A stretch of 64,000 bases of DNA from Nocardioides ginsengisegetis (GTDB lineage: Bacteria; Actinomycetota; Actinomycetes; Propionibacteriales; Nocardioidaceae). This document shows positions 46,261-55,084 of the stretch, one piece after another (position 1 is the first letter of the stretch; each line of letters begins with the position of its first letter). The stretch covers positions 1,721,001 through 1,785,000 of the forward strand of contig NZ_JACGXA010000001.1 of NCBI RefSeq assembly GCF_014138045.1. Direction: 5' to 3'. The translations under genes were made by a program, and so were the position numbers. Below the pieces are notes generated by a model, which saw nothing but the letters and a program-made list of their open reading frames with translations, was not told the origin of the DNA and did not search any database.

Positions 46261-47046
46261 TCATCCACGCCGGACGGCGCGGCGGAGCCGCTCGGTGCGC
46301 TCGCGCACACCCCAGGCGGTGATCCGCTTGAGCGACTCCGTGGCGACGGCGCCGCTCATCTTGGAGTCGCCGCGGACCCGCTCCACGAACTCGATCGGCA
46401 CCTCGCGGACGGTGAGCCCGGCCCGGAGCGTGCGGACGGCCATGTCGGTCTGGAAGACGTAGCCGGTGGACTGCACCGTGGCCAGGTCGATCTTCTCCAG
46501 CGTCGTACGACGGAACAGGCGGTAGCCGGCGGTGGCGTCCTTCACCTGGATCCCGAGGAGCATCCGGACATAGAGGTTGCCGCCGCGCGAGAGCGCCTCG
46601 CGACGCCGTGGCCAGTTCACCACCGAGCCACCCGGCACCCAGCGCGAGCCGATCACCAGGTCGGCGGTGTGCAGCGCGTCCAGGAGCAGGCCGAGCTGCT
46701 CGGGCTGGTGGGAGCCGTCGGCGTCCATCTCCCCGATCACGTCGTAGCCCTCGGCGAGCGCGACGGCGAAGCCGTGGAGGTAGGCCGCACCGAGCCCGCC
46801 CTTGGCCGTGCGGTGCAGCACCCGGACCTGCGGGTCGGACGCGGCGAGCTCGTCGGCGATCTGGCCGGTCCCGTCGGGGGAACCGTCGTCGACGACGAGG
46901 ACGTCGACGGTCGGCTGGGCGCGGCGCACACGCTCCACGATCCAGGCCAGGTTGGCCGCCTCGTTGTAGGTGGGGATCACCACCACGACGCGACCGAGGT
47001 CGTCGGTGTTCACGGGCAACTTCTCATTCGTCGGGTTCGTCGACAC
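46261..47046 (-). CDS. ppm1: Polyprenol monophosphomannose synthase
   Basis: 261 residues, GT2 glycosyltransferase: VVVIPTYNEAANLAWIV, DVLVVDDGSPDGTG, GEMDADGSHQPEQL (DxD). It makes polyprenyl-phosphomannose from GDP-mannose, the mannosyl donor for lipoglycans and O-mannosylation. Lies directly downstream of lnt with a 23-bp overlap; in Mycobacterium tuberculosis the two activities are fused in one protein, Ppm1. GTG start. Confidence 0.9.
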   Translation of the reverse strand: MSTNPTNEKLPVNTDDLGRVVVVIPTYNEAANLAWIVERVRRAQPTVDVLVVDDGSPDGTGQIADELAASDPQVRVLHRTAKGGLGAAYLHGFAVALAEGYDVIGEMDADGSHQPEQLGLLLDALHTADLVIGSRWVPGGSVVNWPRRREALSRGGNLYVRMLLGIQVKDATAGYRLFRRTTLEKIDLATVQSTGYVFQTDMAVRTLRAGLTVREVPIEFVERVRGDSKMSGAVATESLKRITAWGVRERTERLRRAVRRG

Positions 47047-48532
47047 GCGGAGAGTGTCGACGTCGACGATACGGGAGGAGACCTGCCAAGAGGCTGATCA
47101 ACGACACACCGGTGAACACTCGTGCGGGCCACGCGCCGAGCCGCACGGCCGGCGTGACGGCGGTGTCGAGGCCGATCCGCTCCTCCAGCACGTCGCGGGT
47201 GCGGGTCCCGGCCCGGTCCAGGACCCGGCCGTCGGGGGCGATCACGCCGGACACGCCGTTGGTGGCCGCGACCACGACGTAGCGGCCGGTCTCGATCGCG
47301 CGCAGCCGGCTGATCGCGAACTGCTGGTCGATCTGGTCGGTGTGGATGAAGGTCGCGTTGGAGGTCTGCACCGTCAGCATCTCGGCGCCGCGGGAGACCT
47401 GGGCGTAGAGGCCGTCGTCGTAGGCGACGTCGAAGCAGATGGCGTCGGCGACCTCGACCCCGGCGATGGTCAGCGGCTCGGTGCGGGTGCCGGCCAGCAT
47501 GTCGCGGGAGATGAGCGCGAGCCGCCCGAAGTTGCCGCTGAAGAACGACCGGAAGGGGATGTACTCGCCGTAGGGCACCGGGTGCCACTTGGTGTAGCGG
47601 TCCCCCGCGCCCACGCCTGGCTCCCAGACGATGCCCTGGTTGAGGACGTGCTCGGGGCCGGCCTCGACGATCGCCCCCACGAGGAGAGGTACGTCGATCG
47701 CCTGGGAGGCGGCCCGGATCCCCGCGTTGGTCTCCGCGTCGAGGAACGGGTCGACGGCCGTGGAGTTCTCGGGCCAGATCACGAAGTCCGGGCGCGGCCG
47801 CTCCCCCGCGTCGACCTCGCTCCCCAGCTGGATGGTCGCCTCGACGTGGTTGCGCGTGACCTGGCGGTAGTCGAGCAGGATGTCGTCGCCGTTGCCCGGC
47901 ACGTCGCCCTGCACCGCCGCGACCGTGATCTCGCGGTCGGCGTGGAAGCCCCACGGCACCAGGGCCGGCAGCACCGTGAGGCCGAGGACCGCGGCGAGTG
48001 CGCCCGCGGCGACCAGCCTCGTCCGCCCGGTCACGACGACGACCCCCGCGAGCAGGCACCCGATCAGGGCGAGCAGGAAGCCCAGCCCGGTGCTGCCGAC
48101 GTACGCCAGGGCGTCCTGGACGGGGGTGTCGACGGTCGCGAACGCGAGCCGGCCCCACGGCATGCCGCTGAAGGGCCAGGTGCTGCGCACCGACTCCATC
48201 GTCACCCAGGCCGCGGCGACGGTCAGCGGCCACAGGCGCTGTCGGGCCAGCACGGCGGTCGCGCTGCCCAGCACGCCGTAGAAGAGCGCCTCGATGCCGG
48301 CCAGGGCGGCCCAGGCGTCGGACCCGACGGCCCGCATCCACCAGATCAGCGGGAAGTAGAACGCGATCCCGAAGACCAGGCCGGGGACCCAGGCCCGCGT
48401 CGCACGGAGGCCGCGGGTGGAGAGGACGAACCCGGCCACGCCGATCGGGACCAGCCACGCGGCGGCGACGGGCTCGAACGCCAGGGAGGTGAGCCCGCCT
48501 GCGATCAGCGCGAGGAGGGACCGTCGGAGCAC
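47024..48532 (-). CDS. lnt: Apolipoprotein N-acyltransferase
   Basis: 502 residues. Six N-terminal membrane helices, then a nitrilase-like domain with the catalytic triad E255 (WPENS), K315 (YTKWHPVPYGEY) and C366 (ICFDVAY). It N-acylates the lipobox cysteine of lipoproteins, for instance the cyclophilin at 23.5 kb. GTG start with TACCTT seven bases upstream. Forms an operon with ppm1. Confidence 0.92.
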   Translation of the reverse strand: MLRRSLLALIAGGLTSLAFEPVAAAWLVPIGVAGFVLSTRGLRATRAWVPGLVFGIAFYFPLIWWMRAVGSDAWAALAGIEALFYGVLGSATAVLARQRLWPLTVAAAWVTMESVRSTWPFSGMPWGRLAFATVDTPVQDALAYVGSTGLGFLLALIGCLLAGVVVVTGRTRLVAAGALAAVLGLTVLPALVPWGFHADREITVAAVQGDVPGNGDDILLDYRQVTRNHVEATIQLGSEVDAGERPRPDFVIWPENSTAVDPFLDAETNAGIRAASQAIDVPLLVGAIVEAGPEHVLNQGIVWEPGVGAGDRYTKWHPVPYGEYIPFRSFFSGNFGRLALISRDMLAGTRTEPLTIAGVEVADAICFDVAYDDGLYAQVSRGAEMLTVQTSNATFIHTDQIDQQFAISRLRAIETGRYVVVAATNGVSGVIAPDGRVLDRAGTRTRDVLEERIGLDTAVTPAVRLGAWPARVFTGVSLISLLAGLLPYRRRRHSPRVDEPDE

Positions 48533-48828
48533 GTGCGCAAAGGTAGCCGAGGTTCCGACGCTGGTTCATGCAGGTCGCGGAAGGCCCCCGGACCCTTCGG
48601 ACCACCCAGGGAACGACCGGCTGCCGAGGCCGAGGTGTTGTCTAGGGGACACGGGGTCCTTCCGCATCCGCCCTCATGGGGCGAGCCGGCCTCCGCGAAC
48701 CAGGACTGGACGAGTGGTTGGCACCCCACCCTCTGACCCGGCCACTCGGACGGCGGCTCGCCGACCACGATCTGCATGGACGGACCGGCATACCCTGCGG
48801 CGGCACCGGCCCGCCTGTCAACACCCTG

Positions 48829-48862
48829 CTGACCTGCGGCTTCGGCCGAAGTCGCAGGTCAG
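48829..48862 (-). terminator. 34-bp palindrome, likely terminator of the lysine operon
   Basis: CTGACCTGCGGCTTCGG / CCGAAGTCGCAGGTCAG, 17-base halves complementary except one G.U position, with no loop bases, so the hairpin tip must open. It lies about 120 bp after the kal stop. There is no U-tract; it could also be an operator. Confidence 0.5.
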
Positions 48863-48918
48863 GAGCGTGACCTGGGTCACGAATCCGGGACGCAAAAGTT
48901 CTCGCGGCCCCGGCGTGT

Positions 48919-48959
48919 CCCGCGTGAAACGCGGGAGCGGTCCAGATGTCCGGACCGCT
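48919..48959 (-). terminator. Tandem hairpins after the lysine operon
   Basis: CCCGCGT-GAA-ACGCGGG (48919-48935) is followed directly by AGCGGTCC-AGATGTCC-GGACCGCT (48936-48959). They begin 25 bases beyond the kal stop codon and may stop or stabilise that transcript. Confidence 0.5.
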
Positions 48960-48983
48960 TCGTCCCGCATGGCGGACCTCGGG

Positions 48984-49382
48984 TCAACCGGGGACGACGA
49001 CGGTGCCGGTCGCGCTGGTGGCGAGCAACGGCTCGGCCAGGACCTCGGCCGCGCCGGGTGCGGCCTCGGTCGCGGCACCGCGCGCCACGACGTACACGGC
49101 GAAGTCCATGACCCGCGACCGGGTGCCGACACGGGTGAGCTCGCAGGTGATCTCCAGGACGTCGCCCGCGCGGACGGGCGCCCGGAACTGCACGTCGGAG
49201 TAGGAGGCGAACAGTCCCTCGTCACCGTCGGTGCGGATGCACATCTCGGTGGCGACGTCGCCGAAGAGGCCCAGGCTGTAGGCCCCGTCGACCAGGCTGC
49301 CGGCGTAGTGGGCGTGGGAGTAGGGCACGTAGCGGCGGTGCACGACGCGGGTGCCGACCACGGCGCCTTCGTGGGGGGCCAT
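48984..49382 (-). CDS. kal: 3-aminobutyryl-CoA ammonia lyase (hotdog fold)
   Basis: 132 residues, single hotdog domain: RRYVPYSHAHYAGSLVDGAY, FGDVATEMCIRTDGDEGL, FRAPVRAGDVLEITCEL. In lysine fermentation Kal removes ammonia from 3-aminobutyryl-CoA to give crotonyl-CoA. Identity rests on operon membership with kamE, kamD and kdd plus size and fold; a thioesterase-type reaction is the alternative. Last gene of the operon; its ATG overlaps the kamE stop. Confidence 0.8.
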   Translation of the reverse strand: MAPHEGAVVGTRVVHRRYVPYSHAHYAGSLVDGAYSLGLFGDVATEMCIRTDGDEGLFASYSDVQFRAPVRAGDVLEITCELTRVGTRSRVMDFAVYVVARGAATEAAPGAAEVLAEPLLATSATGTVVVPG

Positions 49383-50134
49383 CAGGATGCCTTCCTCGTG
49401 GACGGGGTGGGAGCGAGCTGGGCGACGAGGTACGACGCGACCTCGCCCGGGGTGGTGCCGCGGCCGAAGACCCGGTCGACGCCGAGCTCGGCGGCCGCGG
49501 ACTCGTCGAAGCGGGGGCCGCCCACGATGAGCAGCGGACGCCGGTCGGAGGGGTAGGACTCACGGAACGCCGCGGACATCTCGCGGGTGTTGAGCAGGTG
49601 GGCGTCGCGCTGGGTGACCACCTGGGAGACGAGCACGGCGTCGGCCTTCTCGGCGCGAGCCCGCTCGACGAGCTGCGGGACGGAGACCTGGGCGCCGAGG
49701 TTCACGACCTTGACCTCCCGGTAGTACTCCAGCCCCTTCTCCCCCGCGAACCCCTTGATGTTGAGGATGGCGTCGATCCCGACGGTGTGGGCGTCGGTGC
49801 CGATGCACGCACCCACGACGACGAGGCGCCGGCGCAGGCTGCGCTTGACCGCGGCGTTGACCTCCTTCGGCGTCAGCAGCGGGTAGTCGCGCTCGACGAC
49901 CTCGACCTTGCTGACGTCGACGAGGTGGTGCACCCGGCCGTAGACGACGAAGAACGTGAAGTCCGGGCCCATCGGCTTGGCGTGCACGACCAGCGCCGGG
50001 TCCATGCCCATCTTGTTGGCCAGCTGGGCCGCGGCCCCTTCGGCCACCTTCGAGTGCGGGATCGGCAGGGTGAAGCTGAGCTGCACCATCCCGTCGCCGG
50101 TGGTGTCGCCGTACGGGCGGACGATCGTGCTCAC
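49382..50134 (-). CDS. kamE: Beta-lysine 5,6-aminomutase beta subunit
   Basis: 250 residues. B12-binding motif DAHTVG (D114 to G119, with H116 the cobalt ligand) and K127 eleven residues later, the position of the lysine that holds PLP in the clostridial enzyme. With KamD it moves the 6-amino group of beta-lysine or D-lysine to carbon 5, using adenosylcobalamin and PLP. GTG start overlaps the kamD stop (GTGA); the stop overlaps kal. Confidence 0.93.
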   Translation of the reverse strand: MSTIVRPYGDTTGDGMVQLSFTLPIPHSKVAEGAAAQLANKMGMDPALVVHAKPMGPDFTFFVVYGRVHHLVDVSKVEVVERDYPLLTPKEVNAAVKRSLRRRLVVVGACIGTDAHTVGIDAILNIKGFAGEKGLEYYREVKVVNLGAQVSVPQLVERARAEKADAVLVSQVVTQRDAHLLNTREMSAAFRESYPSDRRPLLIVGGPRFDESAAAELGVDRVFGRGTTPGEVASYLVAQLAPTPSTRKAS

Positions 50135-51705
50135 TTCTCCTCCAGGAGCTCGGACGCCGGGTTGTAGTAGGCGCTGGACTTCTTCGCCACGCCGTCCAGG
50201 CCGCGGCCGGCGTCCTGCGGGCGCTTCATCAGGCCGAAGGTGCCGTCGGCGATCGCGTCGAGCAGGCCGTGCTCGTGGTCGAGGATCTGGCCCATCAGGT
50301 CGATCGACTCCCCCAGCACCTGGCGGGCCCGGTTGGCGATGAAGCCGTCGGGCTCGGGGCGGAAGTCCTGGTGGAGGTTGCCGGCGGCGTTCATGACGTA
50401 GCGGACGTTCTGCAGGGCCAGGTCGCGGTCGGAGAGCCACGGCGTCACGACGGCCTCGGTCATCATCCCGACGAGCAGGATGCCCTGGCCGGTCAGCGCA
50501 CCGACGAGGTTGAAGAACCCGTCGAGGAGGTAGCCGCGGAACACGTCGCCGGTCATGTGCCGCGTGGGCGGCATCCACTTGAGCGGGGCGTTCGGGAACA
50601 GGTCCCGGGCGAGCATCGCGTGCGCCAGCTCGAGACGGAACGAGTCGGGCACCTCGGGGTCGATCTCGAAGGCGTGACCCAGGCCGAGCTGCCAGTCCTC
50701 GAGGCCGGCCTCCTTGGCGAAGTACTCGTTGAGGAGCTGGCTGGTCGTGACGGTGTGGGCGGCGTCGACCGCGTCGGCGGTGGTGAGGTAGTTGTCCTCG
50801 CCGGTGTTGATGATGATGCCGGCGCGGGCGTGGACCTGGCGGCTGAAGCGCTGGTCGACGAAGGTCCGGATCGGGTTGATGTCGCGGAAGAGGATGCCGT
50901 ACATCGAGTCGTTGAGCATCATGTCGAGCCGCTCGAGACCGGCCAGCGCCGCGATCTCCGGCATGCACAGGCCCGAGGCGTAGTTGGTGAGCCGGACGTA
51001 GCGGCCGAGCTCCTTGCTGGACTCGTCGAGGGCGGCGCGCATCAGACGGAAGTTCTCCTGCGTCGCGTAGGTGCCGGCGAAGCCCTCGCGGGTCGCCCCC
51101 TCGGGCACGTAGTCGAGCAGGCTCTGCCCGGTCGACCGGATCACCGCGATGATGTCCGCGCCCTCGCGGGCCGCCTGCTGGGCCTGTGGGATGTCCTCGT
51201 GGATGTCGCCCGTGGCGACGATGAGGTAGATCCACGGCTTGCGCGGCGCGTCACCGAAGCGCTTGATCAGTCGGTCGCGCTCGACGCGGCGGGCGTCGAT
51301 GCGCTTGATGCCGCGGCCGACCTGGGTGCGCGAAGCCTTGCGGGCGCGCTCGGCGTCCTTGCCCTCGGGCAGCCGGAACGTGACCGAGCCGGCCGAGGCC
51401 TTCTGGGCCAGTGTGGACAGGTCGTCGGCCTCGCCGCGGACCAGGGCGTCCCAGACCGGGAGCGCGACGCCGTGCTCGAGGCCGGTGTCGGCGCGGACGA
51501 CGTCCATGAGCCGGTTGACCCAGGGCGTGCCCTCCGCGTCGGCACCCTCGAGGCCGGCCAGGCGCAGCGTGGCCCGCTCGACGGCGACGGTGGTGTGCTT
51601 CTTGGCCATCGTGACGATCGGGCGGCCGGCCTTGCGGGCCAGTGCCCGGGCCTGCTTGACGGTAGCTGGGTCGAGGTCGAGCTTGCCCCGGGTCATGCGG
51701 GTCAT
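50131..51705 (-). CDS. kamD: Beta-lysine 5,6-aminomutase alpha subunit
   Basis: 524 residues, the TIM-barrel catalytic subunit (clostridial KamD is of similar length). Highly conserved segments include ATGDIHEDIPQAQQAAREGA, IRSTGQSLLDYVPEG, TYATQENFRLMRAALDE and INTGEDNYLTTADAVD. Needs KamE for cofactor binding. Start overlaps the kdd stop and its own stop overlaps kamE, so kdd-kamD-kamE-kal is one tightly coupled unit. Confidence 0.94.
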   Translation of the reverse strand: MTRMTRGKLDLDPATVKQARALARKAGRPIVTMAKKHTTVAVERATLRLAGLEGADAEGTPWVNRLMDVVRADTGLEHGVALPVWDALVRGEADDLSTLAQKASAGSVTFRLPEGKDAERARKASRTQVGRGIKRIDARRVERDRLIKRFGDAPRKPWIYLIVATGDIHEDIPQAQQAAREGADIIAVIRSTGQSLLDYVPEGATREGFAGTYATQENFRLMRAALDESSKELGRYVRLTNYASGLCMPEIAALAGLERLDMMLNDSMYGILFRDINPIRTFVDQRFSRQVHARAGIIINTGEDNYLTTADAVDAAHTVTTSQLLNEYFAKEAGLEDWQLGLGHAFEIDPEVPDSFRLELAHAMLARDLFPNAPLKWMPPTRHMTGDVFRGYLLDGFFNLVGALTGQGILLVGMMTEAVVTPWLSDRDLALQNVRYVMNAAGNLHQDFRPEPDGFIANRARQVLGESIDLMGQILDHEHGLLDAIADGTFGLMKRPQDAGRGLDGVAKKSSAYYNPASELLEEK

Positions 51706-52745
51706 GCGAGGGCCTCCAGACGTCCTTCGAAGAGCCGGCGTACGCCGTCGTGGGTGCGCAGCAGCTCCATGGCGTACGCCGCGTGGCCCGGCACGTAGCC
51801 GTTGCCCACCAGCATGGTGACGTCGGCGGCGACGCCCTCGGCGCCGAGTGCGGCGGCCGAGAACGAGGTCGCCATCGAGAAGAAGATGACGGTGCCGCGG
51901 TCGGCGGTCGCGAGGATCGCGCCGCCCTCGCAGCCGGGCACGTCGACGCAGACGACCGTGATGTCGGCCGGCCCCCCCGCGGCCGTCACCGCATCGCGCA
52001 GGGCGATGGGGTCACGGGCGTCTGCGACGACGACCTCGTCGGCGAGGCCCGCCTCGCGGAGCAGTGCTGCCTCGCGCTCGTGCGGGACCACGCCGATGGT
52101 CCGGGCCGCCCCGGCCTGCCACGCCGCGGCGAGGCTGAGCGAGCCCGACTTCCCTCCGCCGCCGATGACGGCGACGATGGGGGCTTCGTAGCCCGCGACG
52201 ACCCGGGCGGTCAGCGCGGGGGCGCCGCACACGTCCATCACCGACAGGCTGAGCGCCGCGGGCAGGTCGTCGGGGATGACGGCCGCGATGGAGCGGCCGA
52301 AGAGGACGGCGTAGCCGTCGCACGGCACCTGCTCGCCGCGGCCGTCCCAGCGGGCCAGTCCGTCCTCGATGACGAGCGGCGTCAGGGTCAGCGAGACCAG
52401 GGTGGCGATCCGGTCGCCGACGGCCAGGCCGAGGGGCGACTCGGGGCCGACCTCCTCGACGACCCCGACGAGCATGCCGCCGGAGCCGGTCTCGGGGTTC
52501 TGCATCTTGCCGCGGCTCGCGACGATGTCGAGGACCTCGGCCCGGATGGCCTCCCCCCCTCCCCCGTGCTTGCGCTCGAGCTGGCGGTAGGACGCGGCGT
52601 CGAGGTTGAGGGTCTCGACGCGGACCCGGACCTCGTCGGGCCACAGCGTCCGGGTGGTGTCGAGCCGCTGGGCCGCCTGGGGCAGCACGGTCGCGTCGTC
52701 GAGGACGCGGTGCAGGCCGGTCGGATCACTGGAACGGGGCGCCAT
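51702..52745 (-). CDS. kdd: 3,5-diaminohexanoate dehydrogenase
   Basis: 347 residues, Rossmann-fold dehydrogenase: ETGSGGMLVGVVEEVG, then the NAD loop VAVIGGGGKSGSLSLAAA and EVVVADARDP. Kdd oxidises L-erythro-3,5-diaminohexanoate to 5-amino-3-oxohexanoate. Assignment combines the sequence type with its position ahead of kamDE. First gene of the minus-strand operon; GGAGG is 11 bases before the ATG. Confidence 0.9.
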   Translation of the reverse strand: MAPRSSDPTGLHRVLDDATVLPQAAQRLDTTRTLWPDEVRVRVETLNLDAASYRQLERKHGGGGEAIRAEVLDIVASRGKMQNPETGSGGMLVGVVEEVGPESPLGLAVGDRIATLVSLTLTPLVIEDGLARWDGRGEQVPCDGYAVLFGRSIAAVIPDDLPAALSLSVMDVCGAPALTARVVAGYEAPIVAVIGGGGKSGSLSLAAAWQAGAARTIGVVPHEREAALLREAGLADEVVVADARDPIALRDAVTAAGGPADITVVCVDVPGCEGGAILATADRGTVIFFSMATSFSAAALGAEGVAADVTMLVGNGYVPGHAAYAMELLRTHDGVRRLFEGRLEALA

Positions 52746-52880
52746 GGCCGCTGGTCCTCCGTCGAAACTGGTGGCGGACAGGAAATGTTGCGGTGTGTCA
52801 TTCGACAGGCCGAACAATCTCCTCGTACTCTGACAGAGGAGCCGCAGCTCTCACAACTGACGCGCCGCACAGGAGACGCC
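52746..52880. promoter_or_regulatory. Divergent kdd-kamA promoter region
   Basis: For kamA, -10 TACTCT (52826-52831), with TCGACA 18 bp upstream (52802-52807) as -35. Transcription would give a leader of about 43 bases ending in AGGAG. Unlike most genes here kamA is therefore led. The minus-strand promoter is not clear to me. The Lrp-type regulator at 54.6 kb is the natural candidate to act here. Confidence 0.5.
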
Positions 52881-54335
52881 ATGAGCATCGAGACCGCGAT
52901 TGGTCTGGAGACCGGACAGCCCTACCCCTACCAGCGGGTGGAGCTCGTCGAGCCGGACTGGACCCGGTTCCCGGGCTGGAAGGACGTCACGGCGGCCGAC
53001 TGGGCCTCGGTCCAGTGGCAGCGCGCCCACTGCATCAAGAACGTCAAGCAGCTGCGCGACCTGCTCGGTGACCTCGTCGACGAGCGGTTCTACGCCGACC
53101 TCGAGCGCGACCAGGCCGAGCGGGCGACCATGTCGATGCTGGTGCCGCCGCAGATGATGAACACGATGGTCCCCCAGTCGAGCCCCGCCGGCCCGGGCTC
53201 GCTGACCGACGCGTTCTACGCCGACCCGGTCCGCCACTACATGATCCCGGTGTTCAGCGATCGACGTACCGACTGGTCCTCGCACCCGCACGCCACCCGC
53301 GACTCCCTGCACGAGCACGACATGTGGGTGGCCGAGGGGCTCACCCACCGCTACCCCACCAAGGTGCTGGCCGAGCTGCTGCCGACCTGCCCGCAGTACT
53401 GCGGGCACTGCACGCGGATGGACCTGGTCGGCAACTCGACGCCGACCATCGACAAGCTCAAGTTCGTGGGCAAGCCCAACGACCGGCTCGAGTCGATGCT
53501 CGACTACCTGCGCCGTACGCCGCAGGTGCGCGACGTGGTGGTCTCCGGCGGCGACGTGGCCAACATGCCGTGGCCCCGCCTCGAGGCCTTCCTGATGTCG
53601 CTGCTCGAGGTCGACAACATCCGCGACATCCGGCTCGCCACCAAGGCCCTGATCGGCCTCCCCCAGCACTGGCTGCAGGACGACGTCCGCGCCGGCATGG
53701 CTCGCGTCGCCGGCCTCGCCCGATCGCGCGGGGTGTCCCTGGCGATCCACACCCACGCCAACCACGCCAACTCCATCACCCCGATCGTCGCGCAGGCGTC
53801 GGCCGCGATGCTGGAGGCGGGGGTGCGCGACGTGCGCAACCAGGGCGTGCTGCTCAACGGCGTCAACGCCGACCCGCACGCGCTGCTCGACCTGTGTTTC
53901 CGGCTGCTCGACGGCGCGCAGATCATGCCCTACTACTTCTACATGTGCGACATGATCCCGTTCTCGGAGCACTGGCGGGTCTCGGTGGCCGACGCACAGC
54001 GGCTGCAGCACCACATCATGGGCTACCTCCCCGGCTTCGCCACCCCGCGGATCGTCTGCGACGTGCCGTTCGTCGGCAAGCGCTGGGTGCACCAGGTCTC
54101 GTCGTACGACACCGAGCGGGGCATCTCGTACTGGACGAAGAACTACCGGACCTCCATCGAGGCCACCGCGTCCGACGCCCTCTCGCGCACCTACGAGTAC
54201 TACGACCCGATCCACACCCTCCCCGAGGCCGGCCAGCAGTGGTGGGCCGACCACGCCGACCTCGACGCGTCCGAGCTGAAGGCTGCTGAGGTCGCCGAGG
54301 CCTCGCGGCGGATGGCGGCGCTGCAGGCGTACTGA
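52881..54335 (+). CDS. kamA: L-lysine 2,3-aminomutase (radical SAM)
   Basis: 484 residues. Radical SAM cluster C170-C174-C177 (PTCPQYCGHCTRMD); VVSGGDVANMPWPRLEAF follows. Uses 4Fe-4S, SAM and PLP to turn L-lysine into L-beta-lysine. Longer than the clostridial enzyme (about 416) with N- and C-terminal extensions. Glutamate or arginine aminomutase homologues exist, but placement beside kamDE and kdd argues for lysine. AGGAG is five bases before the ATG. Confidence 0.9.
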   Translation: MSIETAIGLETGQPYPYQRVELVEPDWTRFPGWKDVTAADWASVQWQRAHCIKNVKQLRDLLGDLVDERFYADLERDQAERATMSMLVPPQMMNTMVPQSSPAGPGSLTDAFYADPVRHYMIPVFSDRRTDWSSHPHATRDSLHEHDMWVAEGLTHRYPTKVLAELLPTCPQYCGHCTRMDLVGNSTPTIDKLKFVGKPNDRLESMLDYLRRTPQVRDVVVSGGDVANMPWPRLEAFLMSLLEVDNIRDIRLATKALIGLPQHWLQDDVRAGMARVAGLARSRGVSLAIHTHANHANSITPIVAQASAAMLEAGVRDVRNQGVLLNGVNADPHALLDLCFRLLDGAQIMPYYFYMCDMIPFSEHWRVSVADAQRLQHHIMGYLPGFATPRIVCDVPFVGKRWVHQVSSYDTERGISYWTKNYRTSIEATASDALSRTYEYYDPIHTLPEAGQQWWADHADLDASELKAAEVAEASRRMAALQAY

Positions 54336-54360
54336 GGGCCGTTGGGGGCCGGCCGGGCAT

Positions 54361-54421
54361 GCCGTTTGGTCCCCAACGGCATGAAATCGGGGTCCGGACC
54401 TGCCGTTGGTGACCAAACGGT
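54361..54421. repeat. Paired palindromic repeat, inverted (C1/C2)
   Basis: GCCGTTTGGTCCCCAACGGC, 21-bp gap, GCCGTTGGTGACCAAACGGT. Arms are complementary except two positions. Begins 25 bp after the kamA stop and could form a 20-bp stem in the kamA transcript. Confidence 0.8.
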
Positions 54422-54494
54422 GAGCTGCCGGCGGGTCGGAGGTCCCGGGCGCGCCCCAGGCCGCTCCGCCGACCCGTCCGACACGACGAGCGAT

Positions 54495-54555
54495 GCCGTT
54501 TGGTCACCAACGGCATGTTCGACCGCGTGAAACGTGCCGTTGGGGACCAAACGGC
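54495..54555. repeat. Paired palindromic repeat, inverted (C3/C4)
   Basis: GCCGTTTGGTCACCAACGGC, 21-bp gap, GCCGTTGGGGACCAAACGGC; same arms as the pair at 18035-18095. Lies 39 bp beyond the end of the Lrp gene. Confidence 0.8.
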
Positions 54556-54594
54556 AACGCTCGGCACTCCCGGGCTGGGCGCTGCACGGTCGGA

Positions 54595-55044
54595 CTAGGC
54601 GGGCCGGTTCTCGTACGGCGTCGACAGCACGATCGTGGTCCGGGTGGAGACGTTGGCGGCGGACCGGATCCGGGCGAGCAGGTCCTCGAGGGCGGCGGGG
54701 GTGGCCACGCGGACCTTCAGGATGTAGGACTCGTCGCCGGCGACCGACCAGCACGACTCGATCTCGCGGATGTCGGCGAGCCGGTCCGGGGAGTCGTCGG
54801 GCTGGGAGGGGTCGATGGGGCGGATCGAGACGAAGGCCGTGAGCGGCAGCCCGATCTGGTCGTGGTCGACGATCGCGACGTAGCCCTTGATCAACCCGCG
54901 CGACTCGAGCCGCTTGACCCGCTGGTGGACGGCGGAGGTGGACAGGCCGGTGGCCTTGCCGAGGTCGGTGAAGGACATCCGACCGTCGGTGGCCAGCAGC
55001 TCGAGGATCTTGCGGTCGGTCGCTTCGACGTCGGACGTGCTCAT
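54595..55044 (-). CDS. Lrp/AsnC family transcriptional regulator
   Basis: 149 residues. N-terminal HTH SFTDLGKATGLSTSAVHQRV with RLESRGLIKGYVAIVD, then the RAM amino-acid-binding domain with CWSVAGDESYILKVRV. Convergent with kamA and next to the lysine genes, so probably a lysine- or beta-lysine-responsive regulator of them; this is contextual inference. ATG preceded by TACGCT six bases upstream on the minus strand. Confidence 0.9.
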   Translation of the reverse strand: MSTSDVEATDRKILELLATDGRMSFTDLGKATGLSTSAVHQRVKRLESRGLIKGYVAIVDHDQIGLPLTAFVSIRPIDPSQPDDSPDRLADIREIESCWSVAGDESYILKVRVATPAALEDLLARIRSAANVSTRTTIVLSTPYENRPA

Positions 55045-55084
55045 CCCGGAAGCGTAGCGGTCGCGACGTGGCAGGATGCCGCCC

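Larger units (their letters stand above)
48533..48983. other. 451-bp gap with three strong hairpins
   Basis: No credible gene. It separates the lnt start from the 3' end of the lysine operon. It holds a 34-bp palindrome (48829-48862) and two adjacent hairpins (48919-48935 and 48936-48959), listed separately. The part 48543-48820 shows nothing I can support. Confidence 0.75.
54336..54594. other. Non-coding gap between convergent genes, repeat cluster C
   Basis: Four copies of the 20-bp palindrome in two inverted pairs: 54361-54380 with 54402-54421, and 54495-54514 with 54536-54555. Both pairs have a 21-bp gap. No gene. Confidence 0.85.

Noticed and set aside
55076..55084. ATG start of the 5'-3' exonuclease
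   Set aside because: The ATG overlaps the -10 box; the GTG nine bases later fits the leaderless spacing.
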